Origin: Opitutales bacterium
GTDB lineage: Bacteria > Verrucomicrobiota > Verrucomicrobiia > Opitutales > Oceanipulchritudinaceae
Assembly (NCBI GenBank): GCA_020831485.1
Contig: JAFIGG010000034.1
Span: forward strand, 1 to 37,677
Direction of reading: 5' to 3'
DNA length: 37,677 nt
Shown piece after piece: positions 1 to 9,512 of this stretch. The stretch's first letter is position 1. Every line of letters starts with the position of its first letter. The translations under genes and the position numbers were made by a program. The notes beneath the pieces were generated by a model. That model ran no database searches, was not told the DNA's origin, and saw only the letters and a list, made by a program, of their open reading frames with translations.

Positions 1-1172
1 CTCGTGAGCGATTTGCTGAATTGATGGCGGATCGACCAATGATTCATCTCAAGTCGCAAATGCGTGTGAAAGCTGGAGAGGGGTATATTGACTTCGTAAA
101 CGATCTCCTGGAGGGGAGCAACGTAAGATCTTTTCAAGGCTTGAGCGATTACGAATTGGTTTTCTTCGACACCCTTGATGACCTGTATGACCGATTGAAA
201 GCGCGTGAGAGAAAATTCCAGCTCTGCCGTCTCGTTGCGGGTTATGCCTGGAAATGGACATCCAAAAATGATCCGAACCAATTCGACATAGAAATCGACG
301 GTTTACAGCTAAAGTGGAACAAGGAGCATATCGGCTGGATCAACTCAGGAACTGCCGCTGAAGAAGTGGGCTGTATCCATACGGTTCAGGGATACGATCT
401 GAATTATGTGGGCGTGATCTTTGGTCCGGAAATCGTTTTCAATCGCGAAAGTAGTACGATTGAGATTCTGAGACACAGATACGAAGACCGGAACGGAAAG
501 GCTGGAGTCGAAAACGATCATGATCTAAAACGGTATGTGCTTAATATCTATCAAACACTCATGTGCCGGGGTATTCACGGGACCTTTGTTTATGCCTGTG
601 ATCCCGGTTTGAGGGAATATCTAAAGCGTAGCTTCCAAAGCATCGGAGCGGAATGCGTTGGCGCTGGAGATCCCGAAATAGCGGAGCCATTTAAGATCCT
701 GGATCCAGAGGAATTGCGGTTTTCTCAGGGTGCGGTTCCTAAATTGGATATTCAGGCGGCTGCCGGGGGATTCAGTGCCGATCAGTGGGTCGAAGATTGT
801 GAATGGGTCGAAGTGATTGATGAGATTCGGACGGGCCCTGATCACTTTATCGTTCAAGTGTACGGGGAATCAATGAACAGAATTATTCCGAATGGGGCTT
901 GGTGTTTATTCCGAAAGAATCAGGGCGGGAGCCGGAACGGCAAAGTGGTCCTGGTCCAGCACCGGAATATTCAGGACCCGGACAATGGAGGCAACTTCAC
1001 GGTCAAATATTATAATAGTGAAAAGGTCGTAGACCAAGACTCCTACCAGCACGTAAGTATTGTGCTCAGCCCTTATTCAACTGATTCCGCCTATTCCGAA
1101 ATCCAATTGAAGGACGATCAGCTCCATGAGCTGAAAGTGATTGGGGGATTTGTGCAAGTATTGGGCAGGTAG
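1..1172 (+). CDS. DUF2075/Schlafen-like helicase C-terminal part fused to S24 (LexA-like) domain, 5' truncated
   Basis: The frame is open to the left edge; the first in-window start-like codon is TTG at 21, but residues before it (RERFAEL) read on smoothly, so the gene starts outside the window. Numbering from the TTG, residues about 1-225 match the C-terminal half of the DUF2075 helicase family: R-x-AGYAWKW (70-79), KWN (98-100), the conserved HTVQGYDLNYVGVI block (120-133) and MCRGIHGTFVYACD (181-194). The ATP-binding half would lie upstream. Residues about 240-383 look like an S24 peptidase/LexA C-terminal domain: an Ala248-Gly249 bond, Ser284 in YGESM and Lys329 in FTVKYY. Spacings of about 36 and 45 residues resemble LexA's scissile bond, Ser and Lys. 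Family knowledge: DUF2075 proteins are often found near defence genes, and S24 domains self-cleave after DNA damage. That this protein self-cleaves is inference. Confidence 0.85.
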   Translation, partial: RERFAELMADRPMIHLKSQMRVKAGEGYIDFVNDLLEGSNVRSFQGLSDYELVFFDTLDDLYDRLKARERKFQLCRLVAGYAWKWTSKNDPNQFDIEIDGLQLKWNKEHIGWINSGTAAEEVGCIHTVQGYDLNYVGVIFGPEIVFNRESSTIEILRHRYEDRNGKAGVENDHDLKRYVLNIYQTLMCRGIHGTFVYACDPGLREYLKRSFQSIGAECVGAGDPEIAEPFKILDPEELRFSQGAVPKLDIQAAAGGFSADQWVEDCEWVEVIDEIRTGPDHFIVQVYGESMNRIIPNGAWCLFRKNQGGSRNGKVVLVQHRNIQDPDNGGNFTVKYYNSEKVVDQDSYQHVSIVLSPYSTDSAYSEIQLKDDQLHELKVIGGFVQVLGR

Positions 1173-1474
1173 GGGCTGGCTGGAATTTGTGTGTGGAGGG
1201 GGCGCCACACTATGTCGGATCTGGTTGGTGAGGTCGCACGCAGGGGGACCGCCACGCCTACGGAATCTTCCCATCCCGGCCACCAAATGTACAAAAATAG
1301 ACAGCGCACACGATTCTCGAAAACATGCATGCGCTTCATTCTTGGGTGTGGTTTGAAATAACTGCGCTTTGGTTTGGGGATGAATTGAATTCATGGATAA
1401 CCCGAAAAACATGAAGTGGGCTAATTTGCGCAGTTGGGGTAACTGGCATGGGGGGTGCAAGTGGAGGGGGCGTG
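1173..1474. promoter_or_regulatory. Non-coding region before nrtA with palindromes
   Basis: This 302-bp gap holds no convincing gene. It contains a hairpin GTGTGG (1191-1196)/CCACAC (1205-1210) just after the helicase gene, too weak and without a T run to be called a terminator. At 1242-1259 there is a degenerate relative of the GC-rich repeat seen near 13.1 kb. A perfect 15-bp palindrome ATGAATTGAATTCAT lies at 1380-1394. It sits between the arms of a wider inverted repeat, AACTGCGC (1360-1367) and GCGCAGTT (1428-1435). A sigma-54-like sequence lies at 1443-1460. The region must hold the promoter and control sites of the nitrate locus, but I cannot name the regulator. Confidence 0.5.
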
Positions 1475-2833
1475 ATGAGATGCTTGACACAATTTATTCA
1501 ATCAACCCGGAAACTGGCAGGGCTTCTGGGGGTAATTTCACTGGCTGGCCTCACGGTGCAGCCGATTCATGGGGATGATTTCCCGGAAAAACTGGAGCTG
1601 ACTTTTGGCTTTATTCGCCTAACGGACTGCGCGCCGTTGATCATTGCCAAGGAGATGGGGTTCTTTGAGGACGAGTTTCTTTCGGTCAATCTGGAGTCGC
1701 AGGCAAATTGGCGGGTGCTGCTGGATCGGGTGGTAACGGGCGAGCTGGATGGCGCACACATGCTGGCGGGGCAACCGATTGCTGCGAGTGTGGGGGTTGG
1801 CCACGATGCGCATGTGGTGACGGCCTTCAGTATGGATCTGAATGGCAACGCGATCACGGTGTCCAACGATGTCTGGGCACAAATGAAGGAGCACAACCCG
1901 GAGCTTCAGGCGGAGAAGCCGGAGCGTCCGATCGGTGCCGAAATGCTGCGTCCGGTGGTGGATTCTTTCAACAGCCGGGGGCGGGACTTCCGCATGGGGG
2001 TTGTGTTCCCAGTGTCGACGCACAATTACGAACTGCGCTACTGGCTGGCCGCCGGCGGGATTCATCCTGGATTGTACCGCGGACCCAATGATACGGGTAC
2101 CCGGGATGGGGATGTCACGTTGACGGTGACGCCGCCGCCGCAAATGCCTTCGACAATGGCCCAGGGCACGATTCACGGCTACTGCGTGGGTGAACCCTGG
2201 AACCAGGCGGCTGTGGCTCAGCGGATCGGGGTTCCGGTTACAACCAACTATGACATCTGGAAAAACAATCCGGAAAAGGTTTTTGGTGTGACGGCCGAAT
2301 GGGCCGAGCGCTACCCGAATACCCACGTCGCGGTCGTGAAAGCGCTGATTCGCGCAGGGCAATGGCTGGACGAAAGCATTGAGAACCGTCAGGAGGCCGC
2401 ACGCATCCTTTCCCGTCCGGAATACATCGGCGCTGATTACGAAGTGATTGCAGCCAGTATGACAGGGACCTTTGAGTTCGAACCGGGCGATGTGCGCGAC
2501 ATGCCGGACTTCAATGTGTTCTTCCGCTACCATGCAACGTACCCATTCTACAGTGATGCAGTCTGGTTTCTGACTCAGATGCGCCGCTGGGGTCAGCTGA
2601 CCGAAGGCCGCGAGGACGACTGGTACCATGACCAGGCGAAGCGTATCTATATGCCGGAAGTCTGGCAGGAAGCAGCCCGCCGCCTGGTGGCCGAAGGACA
2701 CCTTTCCGCAGACGATGTGCCGGACACCGATGGCTTCAAGGACCCGGACGACGGTTTTATTGATGGTGTGATTTACGACGGGCGCGAACCGAATGCCTAC
2801 CTGCGCCAGTTCTCCATCGGTTACAGCGACTGA
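1475..2833 (+). CDS. nrtA: Nitrate ABC transporter substrate-binding protein (NrtA/CmpA family)
   Basis: The product is the extracytoplasmic nitrate (possibly nitrite) binding protein of the ABC uptake system encoded by the next three genes. The 452-residue product begins with a signal peptide (basic start, then hydrophobic [15 protein letters not shown]) with likely cleavage near residue 33, after HG. The mature part opens with [20 protein letters not shown], the typical NrtA/CmpA start. It also has the family features [21 protein letters not shown] and [15 protein letters not shown] chose ATG 1475 rather than the in-frame ATG at 1448 because GGAGGGGG (1463-1470) is well placed and the signal peptide then has a normal length. 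I see no lipobox cysteine next to the cleavage site, so it is probably soluble in the periplasm. It is followed 19 bp later by the permease gene. Confidence 0.93.
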   Translation: MRCLTQFIQSTRKLAGLLGVISLAGLTVQPIHGDDFPEKLELTFGFIRLTDCAPLIIAKEMGFFEDEFLSVNLESQANWRVLLDRVVTGELDGAHMLAGQPIAASVGVGHDAHVVTAFSMDLNGNAITVSNDVWAQMKEHNPELQAEKPERPIGAEMLRPVVDSFNSRGRDFRMGVVFPVSTHNYELRYWLAAGGIHPGLYRGPNDTGTRDGDVTLTVTPPPQMPSTMAQGTIHGYCVGEPWNQAAVAQRIGVPVTTNYDIWKNNPEKVFGVTAEWAERYPNTHVAVVKALIRAGQWLDESIENRQEAARILSRPEYIGADYEVIAASMTGTFEFEPGDVRDMPDFNVFFRYHATYPFYSDAVWFLTQMRRWGQLTEGREDDWYHDQAKRIYMPEVWQEAARRLVAEGHLSADDVPDTDGFKDPDDGFIDGVIYDGREPNAYLRQFSIGYSD

Positions 2834-2852
2834 ATTTCAACCCAATCCAACT

Positions 2853-3869
2853 ATGCTCAATCGTATCATTCATACTCTGGAAAAGATCGGCTTCGGCTGG
2901 TTGACGCCGGTCATCCGCCTCTGCGCAGGGCAGGCTCCGAAGGAGCAATTGCCGCTTATTGCCAAAGGCATTCTGGTGCCAATCCTGTCCGTGGTCCTGT
3001 TCTGCCTGGTATGGGCGGCCGCAGCGCCGAAGGTGCAGACCAATATCGGCACCGTCCCCGGCCCGGGTGAAGTGTTTTCCCAGGCGGGTCAGCTGTGGGA
3101 AGACCACAAGGAACACCGCGAACGCCGCGCCCAGCACGCCGAGCGCCAGGCCGAGTTGCAGGTTCGGTTTGAGGAGCGCTTCCCCGACCGCGAATGGACT
3201 CCGCGTCCGTTCACCGGGAGCCCGAGCTATATGGACCAGATTGTGGTTTCGCTGAAGACGGTGTTCGCCGGCTTCCTGATCGCCTCGTTCGTAGCCATTC
3301 CCATCGGAATTCTCTGTGGCATGAGTTCGACGGTGTATGCGGGGCTGAATCCGATCATTCAGATTCTAAAACCGGTGTCGCCGCTGGCCTGGCTGCCGAT
3401 CGTCATGATCCTGGTGGCCGCCCTCTACAATCCAGCCAATCCGATGTTTGAGCGGGCTTTTCTGAGCTCAGCGATTGTGGTCGCCCTGTGCTCGCTGTGG
3501 CCAACCCTGATCAATACCGCGATCGGGGTCAGCTCGGTGGACAAGGATCACCTCAATGTTGCGAAGGTGCTGAAGCTTGGCCCAGCCACACGTATCTGGA
3601 AAATCATTCTGCCTTCCTCGCTGCCTTATATCTTCACCGGCCTGCGCCTGTCTCTGGGGGTTGGCTGGATGGTGCTGATCGCTGCGGAAATGCTGGCACA
3701 GAACCCTGGCCTCGGAAAGTTCATCTGGGACATGTATCAGAGCAGTAGCAGCAGCACGCTGGCCTACATCATGGTGGCGGTGATCACCATCGGGATCATC
3801 GGCTTTGCCTTGGATCGCCTGATGCTGACCCTGCAGAACCTCGTGAGCTTCGAAGAAAAGCCCGGTTGA
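2853..3869 (+). CDS. nrtB: Nitrate ABC transporter permease (NrtB family)
   Basis: Inner-membrane permease of the nitrate importer, 338 residues from ATG 2853. One hydrophobic helix near residues 38-55 (ILVPILSVVLFCLVWAAAA) is followed by a long charged, helix-prone segment rich in Glu, Arg and Gln (about 80-115). Then come five or more membrane segments of the BPD_transp_1 fold. The EAA-like coupling loop is visible around VAKVLKLGPATRIWKIILPSS, and GLRLSLGVGWMVLIAAEML is strongly typical of NrtB/SsuC/TauC permeases. The frame stays open up to 2793, which would overlap nrtA. I prefer 2853 because the extra residues do not look conserved. No good ribosome-binding site precedes either start, so coupling to nrtA translation is likely. 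Confidence 0.92.
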   Translation: MLNRIIHTLEKIGFGWLTPVIRLCAGQAPKEQLPLIAKGILVPILSVVLFCLVWAAAAPKVQTNIGTVPGPGEVFSQAGQLWEDHKEHRERRAQHAERQAELQVRFEERFPDREWTPRPFTGSPSYMDQIVVSLKTVFAGFLIASFVAIPIGILCGMSSTVYAGLNPIIQILKPVSPLAWLPIVMILVAALYNPANPMFERAFLSSAIVVALCSLWPTLINTAIGVSSVDKDHLNVAKVLKLGPATRIWKIILPSSLPYIFTGLRLSLGVGWMVLIAAEMLAQNPGLGKFIWDMYQSSSSSTLAYIMVAVITIGIIGFALDRLMLTLQNLVSFEEKPG

Positions 3870-3889
3870 TCCCAAAGGAGAGCGCTATC

Positions 3890-4765
3890 ATGAAAGCCAT
3901 TGAATTCCAGAATGTCAGCAAGGGATTTGGTCCCGAAGGTCCGAACCGCGAGGAAGTCTTGAAAGACATCAACCTGAGCGTCGAAGAGGGCGAGTTTGTC
4001 GCCATCATCGGCTACTCGGGAAGCGGCAAGAGCACCTTGATCAACCTAATAGCCGGACTGCAAAAGCCGGATGTCGGCTCAGTCCTGTTTAGGGGCCAGC
4101 CAGTGCGCGACTGTGATCCTGAGCGCGGTCTGGTGTTCCAGAACTATTCCCTGCTGCCCTGGCTCACTGTCTACGGCAATGTTGCCCTGGCGGTGAACAG
4201 TGTGTGCAAGGAACTTTCGCCCAAGGAACGCGATGAGCGAATTCGTCATTACATCGAGATGGTCAACCTCAGCCCGGCGATCGACAAGCGCCCGGCGGAG
4301 TTATCGGGCGGCATGCGCCAGCGCGTTTCGGTGGCCCGTGCCCTGGCAACGGATCCAAAGATCCTCTTGCTGGACGAACCGCTGAGTGCGCTCGACGCCT
4401 TGACTCGGGGAGTTCTGCAAAATGAGATTGCGCAGATCTGGGAACGTGAGCGCAAGACCGTGTTGCTGATCACTAACAGTGTCGACGAAGGCTTGCTGCT
4501 GGCCGACCGCGTCATCCCGCTCACCCTTGGCCCCGGGGCGACACTTGGTCCTGAGTTTGTCGTCGATCTGCCACGGCCACGCCGGCGTGCGGATATGAAT
4601 CACAACCCTGAATACATCCGCATGCGCACGGAAATCACCGCTTACCTGAGTGATCTTCGTGGGGATGCCGGGGCACAGGATGACGACAAGCTGATTCCCT
4701 TTCCGAACCTTCAACCTTTGGACCCCAGCGAGCGCAGCGCGCACGTTTTCTCCTGGGTCCGCTGA
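3890..4765 (+). CDS. nrtC: Nitrate ABC transporter ATPase, NrtC-like
   Basis: One of two ATP-binding subunits of the nitrate importer, 291 residues. Seen: Walker A GYSGSGKST (41-49), Q-loop Gln84, signature LSGGMRQRV (138-146), Walker B ILLLDEP (158-164) and D-loop SALD. The usual H-loop histidine is replaced by Asn196 (ITNSVDEG). I believe this is normal for NrtC/CmpC proteins rather than a lesion. The C-terminal stretch LTLGPGATLGPEFVVDLPRP is also NrtC-like. Cyanobacterial NrtC carries an additional NrtA-like domain of several hundred residues; it is absent here. The start at 3890 has an AAAGGAG box (3874-3880). An upstream in-frame TTG at 3866 overlaps nrtB and is less likely. Confidence 0.9.
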   Translation: MKAIEFQNVSKGFGPEGPNREEVLKDINLSVEEGEFVAIIGYSGSGKSTLINLIAGLQKPDVGSVLFRGQPVRDCDPERGLVFQNYSLLPWLTVYGNVALAVNSVCKELSPKERDERIRHYIEMVNLSPAIDKRPAELSGGMRQRVSVARALATDPKILLLDEPLSALDALTRGVLQNEIAQIWERERKTVLLITNSVDEGLLLADRVIPLTLGPGATLGPEFVVDLPRPRRRADMNHNPEYIRMRTEITAYLSDLRGDAGAQDDDKLIPFPNLQPLDPSERSAHVFSWVR

Positions 4766-4777
4766 GTGGAACCGATC

Positions 4778-5683
4778 ATGACCGAATATAAAAAACCATT
4801 TTTGGAGCTTTCGCAGATGCGGAAGGTGTATGAAACGCCGAAGGGCCCGGCAGTCATCCTGGATGACTTCAATCTCAAGGTCTACAAGGGCGAGTTCATA
4901 ACCTTCATTGGCCACAGTGGCTGTGGTAAGTCCACGGCGCTGACGATGATTGCCGGCTTGAACAGTATCAGTGGTGGGGTCGCAATTCTCGACGGCAAGG
5001 AGATCACCGGCCCGGCACCTGATCGCGGTGTGGTGTTTCAGTCGCCCTGCCTGCTGCCCTGGATGACCGCCTATGACAATGTCATGCTCGGCGCCAAGCA
5101 GGTCTATTTCCACGGCACTCGCCAGCAACGGCGGGAGATTGTGGAGTATTTCCTGACCCAGGTGGGACTCAAGGACGCCATGCACAAGCGCGCCGCCGAC
5201 CTTTCCCAGGGCATGCGTCAGCGCTGCGGCATTGCCCGGGCCTTTGCTCTGAATCCGAAGATGCTTCTGCTGGATGAACCCTTTGGTATGCTTGACCAGT
5301 TGACCAAATACGAACTGCAGGAAGTTTTGATCGATCTCTGGTCCCGCGACCAGAAGACCGCTGTCATGGTGACTCACGACGTGGACGAGGCCATCTACCT
5401 TTCGGATCGGGTGGTCATGTTGACCAATGGCCCTGCGGCCAAAGTTGGCGACGTTCTGGAAATTGATTTTGAGCGCCCGCGCAGTCGCCTCTCCATCATG
5501 AAGGAGAAGCGTTACTACGAATACCGCGAGCACCTGATCTCCTTCCTTGAAAACTGTGAATCGGAGAAGGCCAATATCGCCCGCAAGAGCAATTCCGAAC
5601 CTTCCAGTCCCAGGCAGGGCGGATCCTTCTTTAACCGAATTACCCGTCGTAACCGCGAGAAGCCGGTTGCCGTGAATGCCTGA
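4778..5683 (+). CDS. nrtD: Nitrate ABC transporter ATPase, NrtD-like
   Basis: Second ATP-binding subunit of the nitrate importer, 301 residues from ATG 4778. Seen: Walker A GHSGCGKST, Q-loop VFQSPCLLPWM, signature LSQGMRQRC, Walker B MLLLDEPFGMLD and a canonical H-loop VTHDVDEAIYLSDRV. Unlike its NrtC partner it therefore has all catalytic motifs. The tail of about 35 residues is rich in Ser, Asn, Arg and Lys and lies beyond the usual ATPase end. A GTG at 4766 directly after the nrtC stop is in frame and would add four residues; ATG 4778 is the more usual choice. The next gene starts two bases after the stop, so the transporter and the reductase genes are almost certainly one operon. Confidence 0.9.
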   Translation: MTEYKKPFLELSQMRKVYETPKGPAVILDDFNLKVYKGEFITFIGHSGCGKSTALTMIAGLNSISGGVAILDGKEITGPAPDRGVVFQSPCLLPWMTAYDNVMLGAKQVYFHGTRQQRREIVEYFLTQVGLKDAMHKRAADLSQGMRQRCGIARAFALNPKMLLLDEPFGMLDQLTKYELQEVLIDLWSRDQKTAVMVTHDVDEAIYLSDRVVMLTNGPAAKVGDVLEIDFERPRSRLSIMKEKRYYEYREHLISFLENCESEKANIARKSNSEPSSPRQGGSFFNRITRRNREKPVAVNA

Positions 5684-5685
5684 AA

Positions 5686-7272
5686 ATGCGCAAGGAATCG
5701 TCAGTGGATTGGGATGCGGCCGAGGCCGTTGACCCGGTGACGCGCTACCTGCAGAAGGAGCAGCGCCTGGAAACACCGGTGGCCCGCTTTGCCGAGGCGC
5801 ATGCGACTGAGTCGCTGCGGACCGAGGCGTATCGGAGTCTCATTCCACTAACCGCTCCGCAGAAGGGCGAACAGTATGCTTTTGAGGTCAACCTGGATCA
5901 GTGCACAGGGTGCAAGGCTTGCGTGACGGCTTGCCATAGCCTGAACGGATTGGATGAACACGAAGCCTGGCGTGACGTGGGGTTGATGCAGGCTGATGCA
6001 CCGGCTGCCTATCAGCAAACGGTTACCAGCGCCTGTCACCACTGTGCCGATCCGGGTTGTCTCAACGGCTGTCCGGTGGATGCCTACGACAAGGATCCCG
6101 AAACCGGCATCGTTCACCACCTGGACGATCAGTGCATCGGCTGCCAATACTGCATTCTTAAGTGTCCCTACGACGTGCCGAAGTACAACAAGCGGCTGGG
6201 CATTGTGCGCAAATGCGACATGTGTCACAGCCGTTTGGCCGAAGGCGAGGCACCGGCCTGTGTGCAGGCTTGTCCAAATGAGGCGATCCGCATTGTGAAG
6301 GTGCCAACCGAGTCCACAGGCAGTGAAGAGCCGGACCCGGTTTTTAAAGGTTTTCCTCAAGGCGCCACCGAGCATGGCTATACCCAGCCAACGACGCGCT
6401 ACCTGAGCAAGCGGGGTGTTCCTGAAGCGGCGCAGGCTGCCGATGCCCGCGCGCTGCGCCCGCAGCATTTGCATGGACCTCTGGTGATAATGTTGTTGCT
6501 GACCCAATTTTCGGTTGGCCTGCTGAGCGCAGGCTACCTGCTCGGAAGTCGCGAGCTCCTTTTTGCCGCCGCAGCCAGCTGTCTGGCCGGGTTGATGGCC
6601 AGTGGCGCCCACCTCGGGCGACCCTTGAAGGGCTGGCGCGCATTCGTGGGCTGGCGGCATTCCTGGTTGAGCCGGGAAGTCATCGCCTTGGGTGCTTACA
6701 TGCCCTTGCTGGCCGCAACGCTGCTTCCTGCTCTGAATTTCATCGCACCGCTGGCCATTGGAGTCGGCCTGGTCGGAGTCTTTACTTCAGTAATGGTCTA
6801 TCACGACACGCATCGGCGCCTGTGGCAATTTTCCTGGACGGCAATGCGTTTCTACGGCAGCAGCCTGCTGGCGATGGCCTGTGGTGGGCTTGCCTTGGGT
6901 GCCTGGGTGGGCGATGGTCGTTTGCTGTCCCTTGCCTTGTTCGGAGTAGTGGCTGCCAGTCTGTTCAAAGGCGCTGGGGAGCTCAGCTTTGCAAAGCGTG
7001 CCTTGAGTAATCCGGAGCCCAGTGCGGAACGGCAAAGTTTGCGCCTGCAATGGGGCCCGCTGCGTTCCTTGAGCCTGCTTCGCTGGACCGGTCTGGTTGG
7101 CGGCGGATTGTTGCTGCCGTTGTTTTTACTGATCGGAAACTGGGGGAGTGTGCTGCAACTGACGCTCAGCCTGGCTTTAATTATCACCTGCCTGACCGCA
7201 GAAATCGCTGAGCGCATGCTGTTTTTCCGCGGCGTCGATGCACCTAAAATGCCTGGAGGAGTTTACTCATGA
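5686..7272 (+). CDS. Fused DmsB-type four-cluster ferredoxin and DmsC-type membrane anchor
   Basis: A 528-residue electron-transfer protein with two parts. Residues about 60-205 hold sixteen cysteines in four ferredoxin-like groups ([39 protein letters not shown]...CVQAC), the pattern of DmsB/NrfC subunits that bind four [4Fe-4S] clusters. Residues about 262-520 contain about eight hydrophobic segments with [26 protein letters not shown], typical of the DmsC/YnfH quinol-oxidising anchor. There is no twin-arginine signal, so the clusters should face the cytoplasm. Its gene ends inside the nasA start (ATGA overlap), so I infer that it feeds quinol electrons to the nitrate reductase. It is normally two proteins in dimethylsulfoxide reductase operons; here they are fused. 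No heme ligands can be assigned with certainty. Confidence 0.9.
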   Translation: MRKESSVDWDAAEAVDPVTRYLQKEQRLETPVARFAEAHATESLRTEAYRSLIPLTAPQKGEQYAFEVNLDQCTGCKACVTACHSLNGLDEHEAWRDVGLMQADAPAAYQQTVTSACHHCADPGCLNGCPVDAYDKDPETGIVHHLDDQCIGCQYCILKCPYDVPKYNKRLGIVRKCDMCHSRLAEGEAPACVQACPNEAIRIVKVPTESTGSEEPDPVFKGFPQGATEHGYTQPTTRYLSKRGVPEAAQAADARALRPQHLHGPLVIMLLLTQFSVGLLSAGYLLGSRELLFAAAASCLAGLMASGAHLGRPLKGWRAFVGWRHSWLSREVIALGAYMPLLAATLLPALNFIAPLAIGVGLVGVFTSVMVYHDTHRRLWQFSWTAMRFYGSSLLAMACGGLALGAWVGDGRLLSLALFGVVAASLFKGAGELSFAKRALSNPEPSAERQSLRLQWGPLRSLSLLRWTGLVGGGLLLPLFLLIGNWGSVLQLTLSLALIITCLTAEIAERMLFFRGVDAPKMPGGVYS

Positions 7273-9512
7273 GCACACTTTTAAAAGCACGTCCGCAACA
7301 GAATTCATTGTTTCGCAGCTGGCAGGGTCCTTTGACCCGGGAGCTTGTGCAGGCACCCTCGGCGCATGGCCTGGGGCGGCTGCCGGAGCGTCTGCAGCCT
7401 ACTGCGACCACGGAGTCTGTCTGTGGATTCTGTTCCACCGGGTGTTCCCTTAAAGTCCACCTGCGCGACGGCGAGGCCATCAACCTCAGTGCCGATCCGC
7501 AGTATCCGGTCAACCGCGGCATGGCATGTCCCAAAGGTTGGGAAGCCCTGGCTCCCTTGTCCGCAGGTGACCGCGCCACCGAGCCCTTGCTACGTGGTGA
7601 CGACGGCCGCATGCGCAGCGTCAAGTGGAACGGCGCCTTGAGCGTCATGGTCGACCGCTTTCGTCGCATTCAGGAACGCCACGGTCCCGATTCTCTGGCC
7701 TGGCTTGGCACCGGGCAGATTCCCACAGAGGAGCTGGCGCTTCTGGGATCGGTGGCCAAATTCGTATTGGGGATTCGTCATGGCGACGGCAATACACGGC
7801 AGTGCATGGCCACTGCGGTGACCGCCTACAAGGAGTCCTTCGGTTTTGATGCCCCTCCTTATACCTATGAGGACTTCGAGGAATCCGATGTGCTGGTGTT
7901 TTTTGGATCCAACCTGTGCATTGCCCACCCGATTCTCTGGCAGCGCGTGTTGCGCAATCGGCGCAATCCGGACATCCTCGTGGTGGATCCTCGGGCGACG
8001 GAAACCGCACAGGCGGCGACCCGGCATTACGGCCTGCAACCGAAGTCCGACCTCAGCCTGGTCTACGGGCTCGCCCATCTGTTGTTGAAAAAAGACTGGG
8101 TGGACCACTCCTTTATCCGCAAACACACCAATGGATTCGATGCCTTTGCTGAGTTTGTGCAGGCCTTCCACCCGCAACGGGTTTCCGCCGAAACCGGATT
8201 GAGTGTGGAGCAGCTGGAACAGTTCGCCGAGCGCATCGGCTGCGGTGGACGGGTTTCCTTCTGGTGGACCATGGGCGTCAATCAAAGCCACGAAGGCGTG
8301 CGGGTTGCCCAGGGTATTATTAATCTTGCCCTGATGACAGGCAACATCGGCAAGCCCGGCACCGGCGCAAATTCGATCACCGGCCAGTGCAATGCCATGG
8401 GGTCGCGTCTGTTCAGCAACACCACCGGACTACTGGGTGGCCGCGATTTCGAAAACCCGCAGCACCGCAACGAAGTGGCCAGTATTCTGAACATTCCCGA
8501 GGAGCGCATTCCCGATCAGAAGAGCCTCGCCTACGACCAGATCATTGAGGGCATTCAGGAAGGCCGGATCAAGGGCCTTTGGATAGTGGCGACCAACAGT
8601 GCCCATTCCTGGATGCACCAGAACGGCTTGATGGACGCATTGCGGCAGTTGGAATTTCTGGTGGTTCAGGATATGTATGCGAGCACCGAGACCGCTCAGT
8701 TGGCCGACCTGATACTGCCCGCCGCGGGCTGGGGAGAAAAGGAAGGTACGTTTATCAACAGCGAGCGCCGGATCGGGCGGGTGCGCAAGGTGCGTCGGGC
8801 ACCGGGAGAGGCCCTGAGTGATTTTTCAATTTTTCAACTGATCGCTCATTACGCCGGTTGTGCCGACATGTTTCGCGACTGGGACAGCCCGGAGTCTGTA
8901 TTTGAAATTCTCAAAAAGTTGAGCCGAGGGCAACCCTGCGACATCAGCGGCATCGAAGGATACAGTGCCCTCGAAAACCAGGGAGGCATTCAGTGGCCCT
9001 GCAGCGAGCAGATGCTGTCCGATGCTGGTGGTAAAGTCGCTGCCCAGCGACGCCTGTTCGAGGACGGCCGTTTTCACCATGAGGATGGGCGGGCACGGTT
9101 TATTTTCGAGCAGCCCCGAGCATTGCCGGAAGCCTGCAATGTGGATTATCCTTTCACCCTCCTGACCGGCCGTGGCACCTCCGCGCAGTGGCATACCCAG
9201 ACCCGGACGGCCAAGTCCGATGTGCTGCGCAAACTGTATCCGCAGAACACCTACGTGGAACTGCACCCGGAGGACGCCCGTGCGTTGGAACTGGATCCCG
9301 GGGAAGCGGTACAGGTTCGCTCCCGTCGGGGAAGCGTTCGCGCGGTGGTCCACGTTACACCCATTGTGCAGCCCGGGCAGGTTTTCATACCAATGCATTA
9401 TCCGGAGGTCAATCGCCTGACCTTTCCTGTGGTCGATCCCTATTCCCGGCAACCCGGATACAAAGCCTGCGCGGTCTGCATTGAAAAAACCTCCAGCAAG
9501 GATTTATCATGA
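7269..9512 (+). CDS. nasA: Assimilatory nitrate reductase catalytic subunit
   Basis: Molybdenum bis-MGD enzyme that reduces nitrate to nitrite in the cytoplasm; 747 residues. After about 48 variable residues comes the [4Fe-4S] motif with Cys52, Cys55, Cys59 and Cys87 (VCGFCSTGC ... GMACPKG). Cys179 in [10 protein letters not shown] is the probable Mo ligand. [17 protein letters not shown] and the C-terminal molybdopterin-binding domain ([17 protein letters not shown]) fit the NasA/NarB family. There is no twin-arginine signal. A GGAGG box lies about 10 bases before ATG 7269, and the start overlaps the previous stop by 4 bp. The 3' end also overlaps nirA by 4 bp. I do not see the extra C-terminal [2Fe-2S] domain found in Klebsiella-type NasA, nor an adjacent NasC-type NADH flavoprotein. 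Confidence 0.95.
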   Translation: MSTLLKARPQQNSLFRSWQGPLTRELVQAPSAHGLGRLPERLQPTATTESVCGFCSTGCSLKVHLRDGEAINLSADPQYPVNRGMACPKGWEALAPLSAGDRATEPLLRGDDGRMRSVKWNGALSVMVDRFRRIQERHGPDSLAWLGTGQIPTEELALLGSVAKFVLGIRHGDGNTRQCMATAVTAYKESFGFDAPPYTYEDFEESDVLVFFGSNLCIAHPILWQRVLRNRRNPDILVVDPRATETAQAATRHYGLQPKSDLSLVYGLAHLLLKKDWVDHSFIRKHTNGFDAFAEFVQAFHPQRVSAETGLSVEQLEQFAERIGCGGRVSFWWTMGVNQSHEGVRVAQGIINLALMTGNIGKPGTGANSITGQCNAMGSRLFSNTTGLLGGRDFENPQHRNEVASILNIPEERIPDQKSLAYDQIIEGIQEGRIKGLWIVATNSAHSWMHQNGLMDALRQLEFLVVQDMYASTETAQLADLILPAAGWGEKEGTFINSERRIGRVRKVRRAPGEALSDFSIFQLIAHYAGCADMFRDWDSPESVFEILKKLSRGQPCDISGIEGYSALENQGGIQWPCSEQMLSDAGGKVAAQRRLFEDGRFHHEDGRARFIFEQPRALPEACNVDYPFTLLTGRGTSAQWHTQTRTAKSDVLRKLYPQNTYVELHPEDARALELDPGEAVQVRSRRGSVRAVVHVTPIVQPGQVFIPMHYPEVNRLTFPVVDPYSRQPGYKACAVCIEKTSSKDLS

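Noticed and set aside
4475-4477. Asn196 instead of the H-loop His in the first nitrate ATPase as a possible inactivating change
   Set aside because: The rest of the protein is intact, and NrtC-type ATPases appear to carry Asn here as a family trait, with the partner NrtD providing the canonical site.
4301-5776. Long minus-strand open frame opposite nrtC/nrtD (491 codons), with similar ones at 1619-2701, 10055-11341 and 28937-30067
   Set aside because: They lie wholly opposite strongly recognised genes. Their translations are rich in His, Arg and Gly without any family motif, as expected for antisense frames in GC-biased codons.
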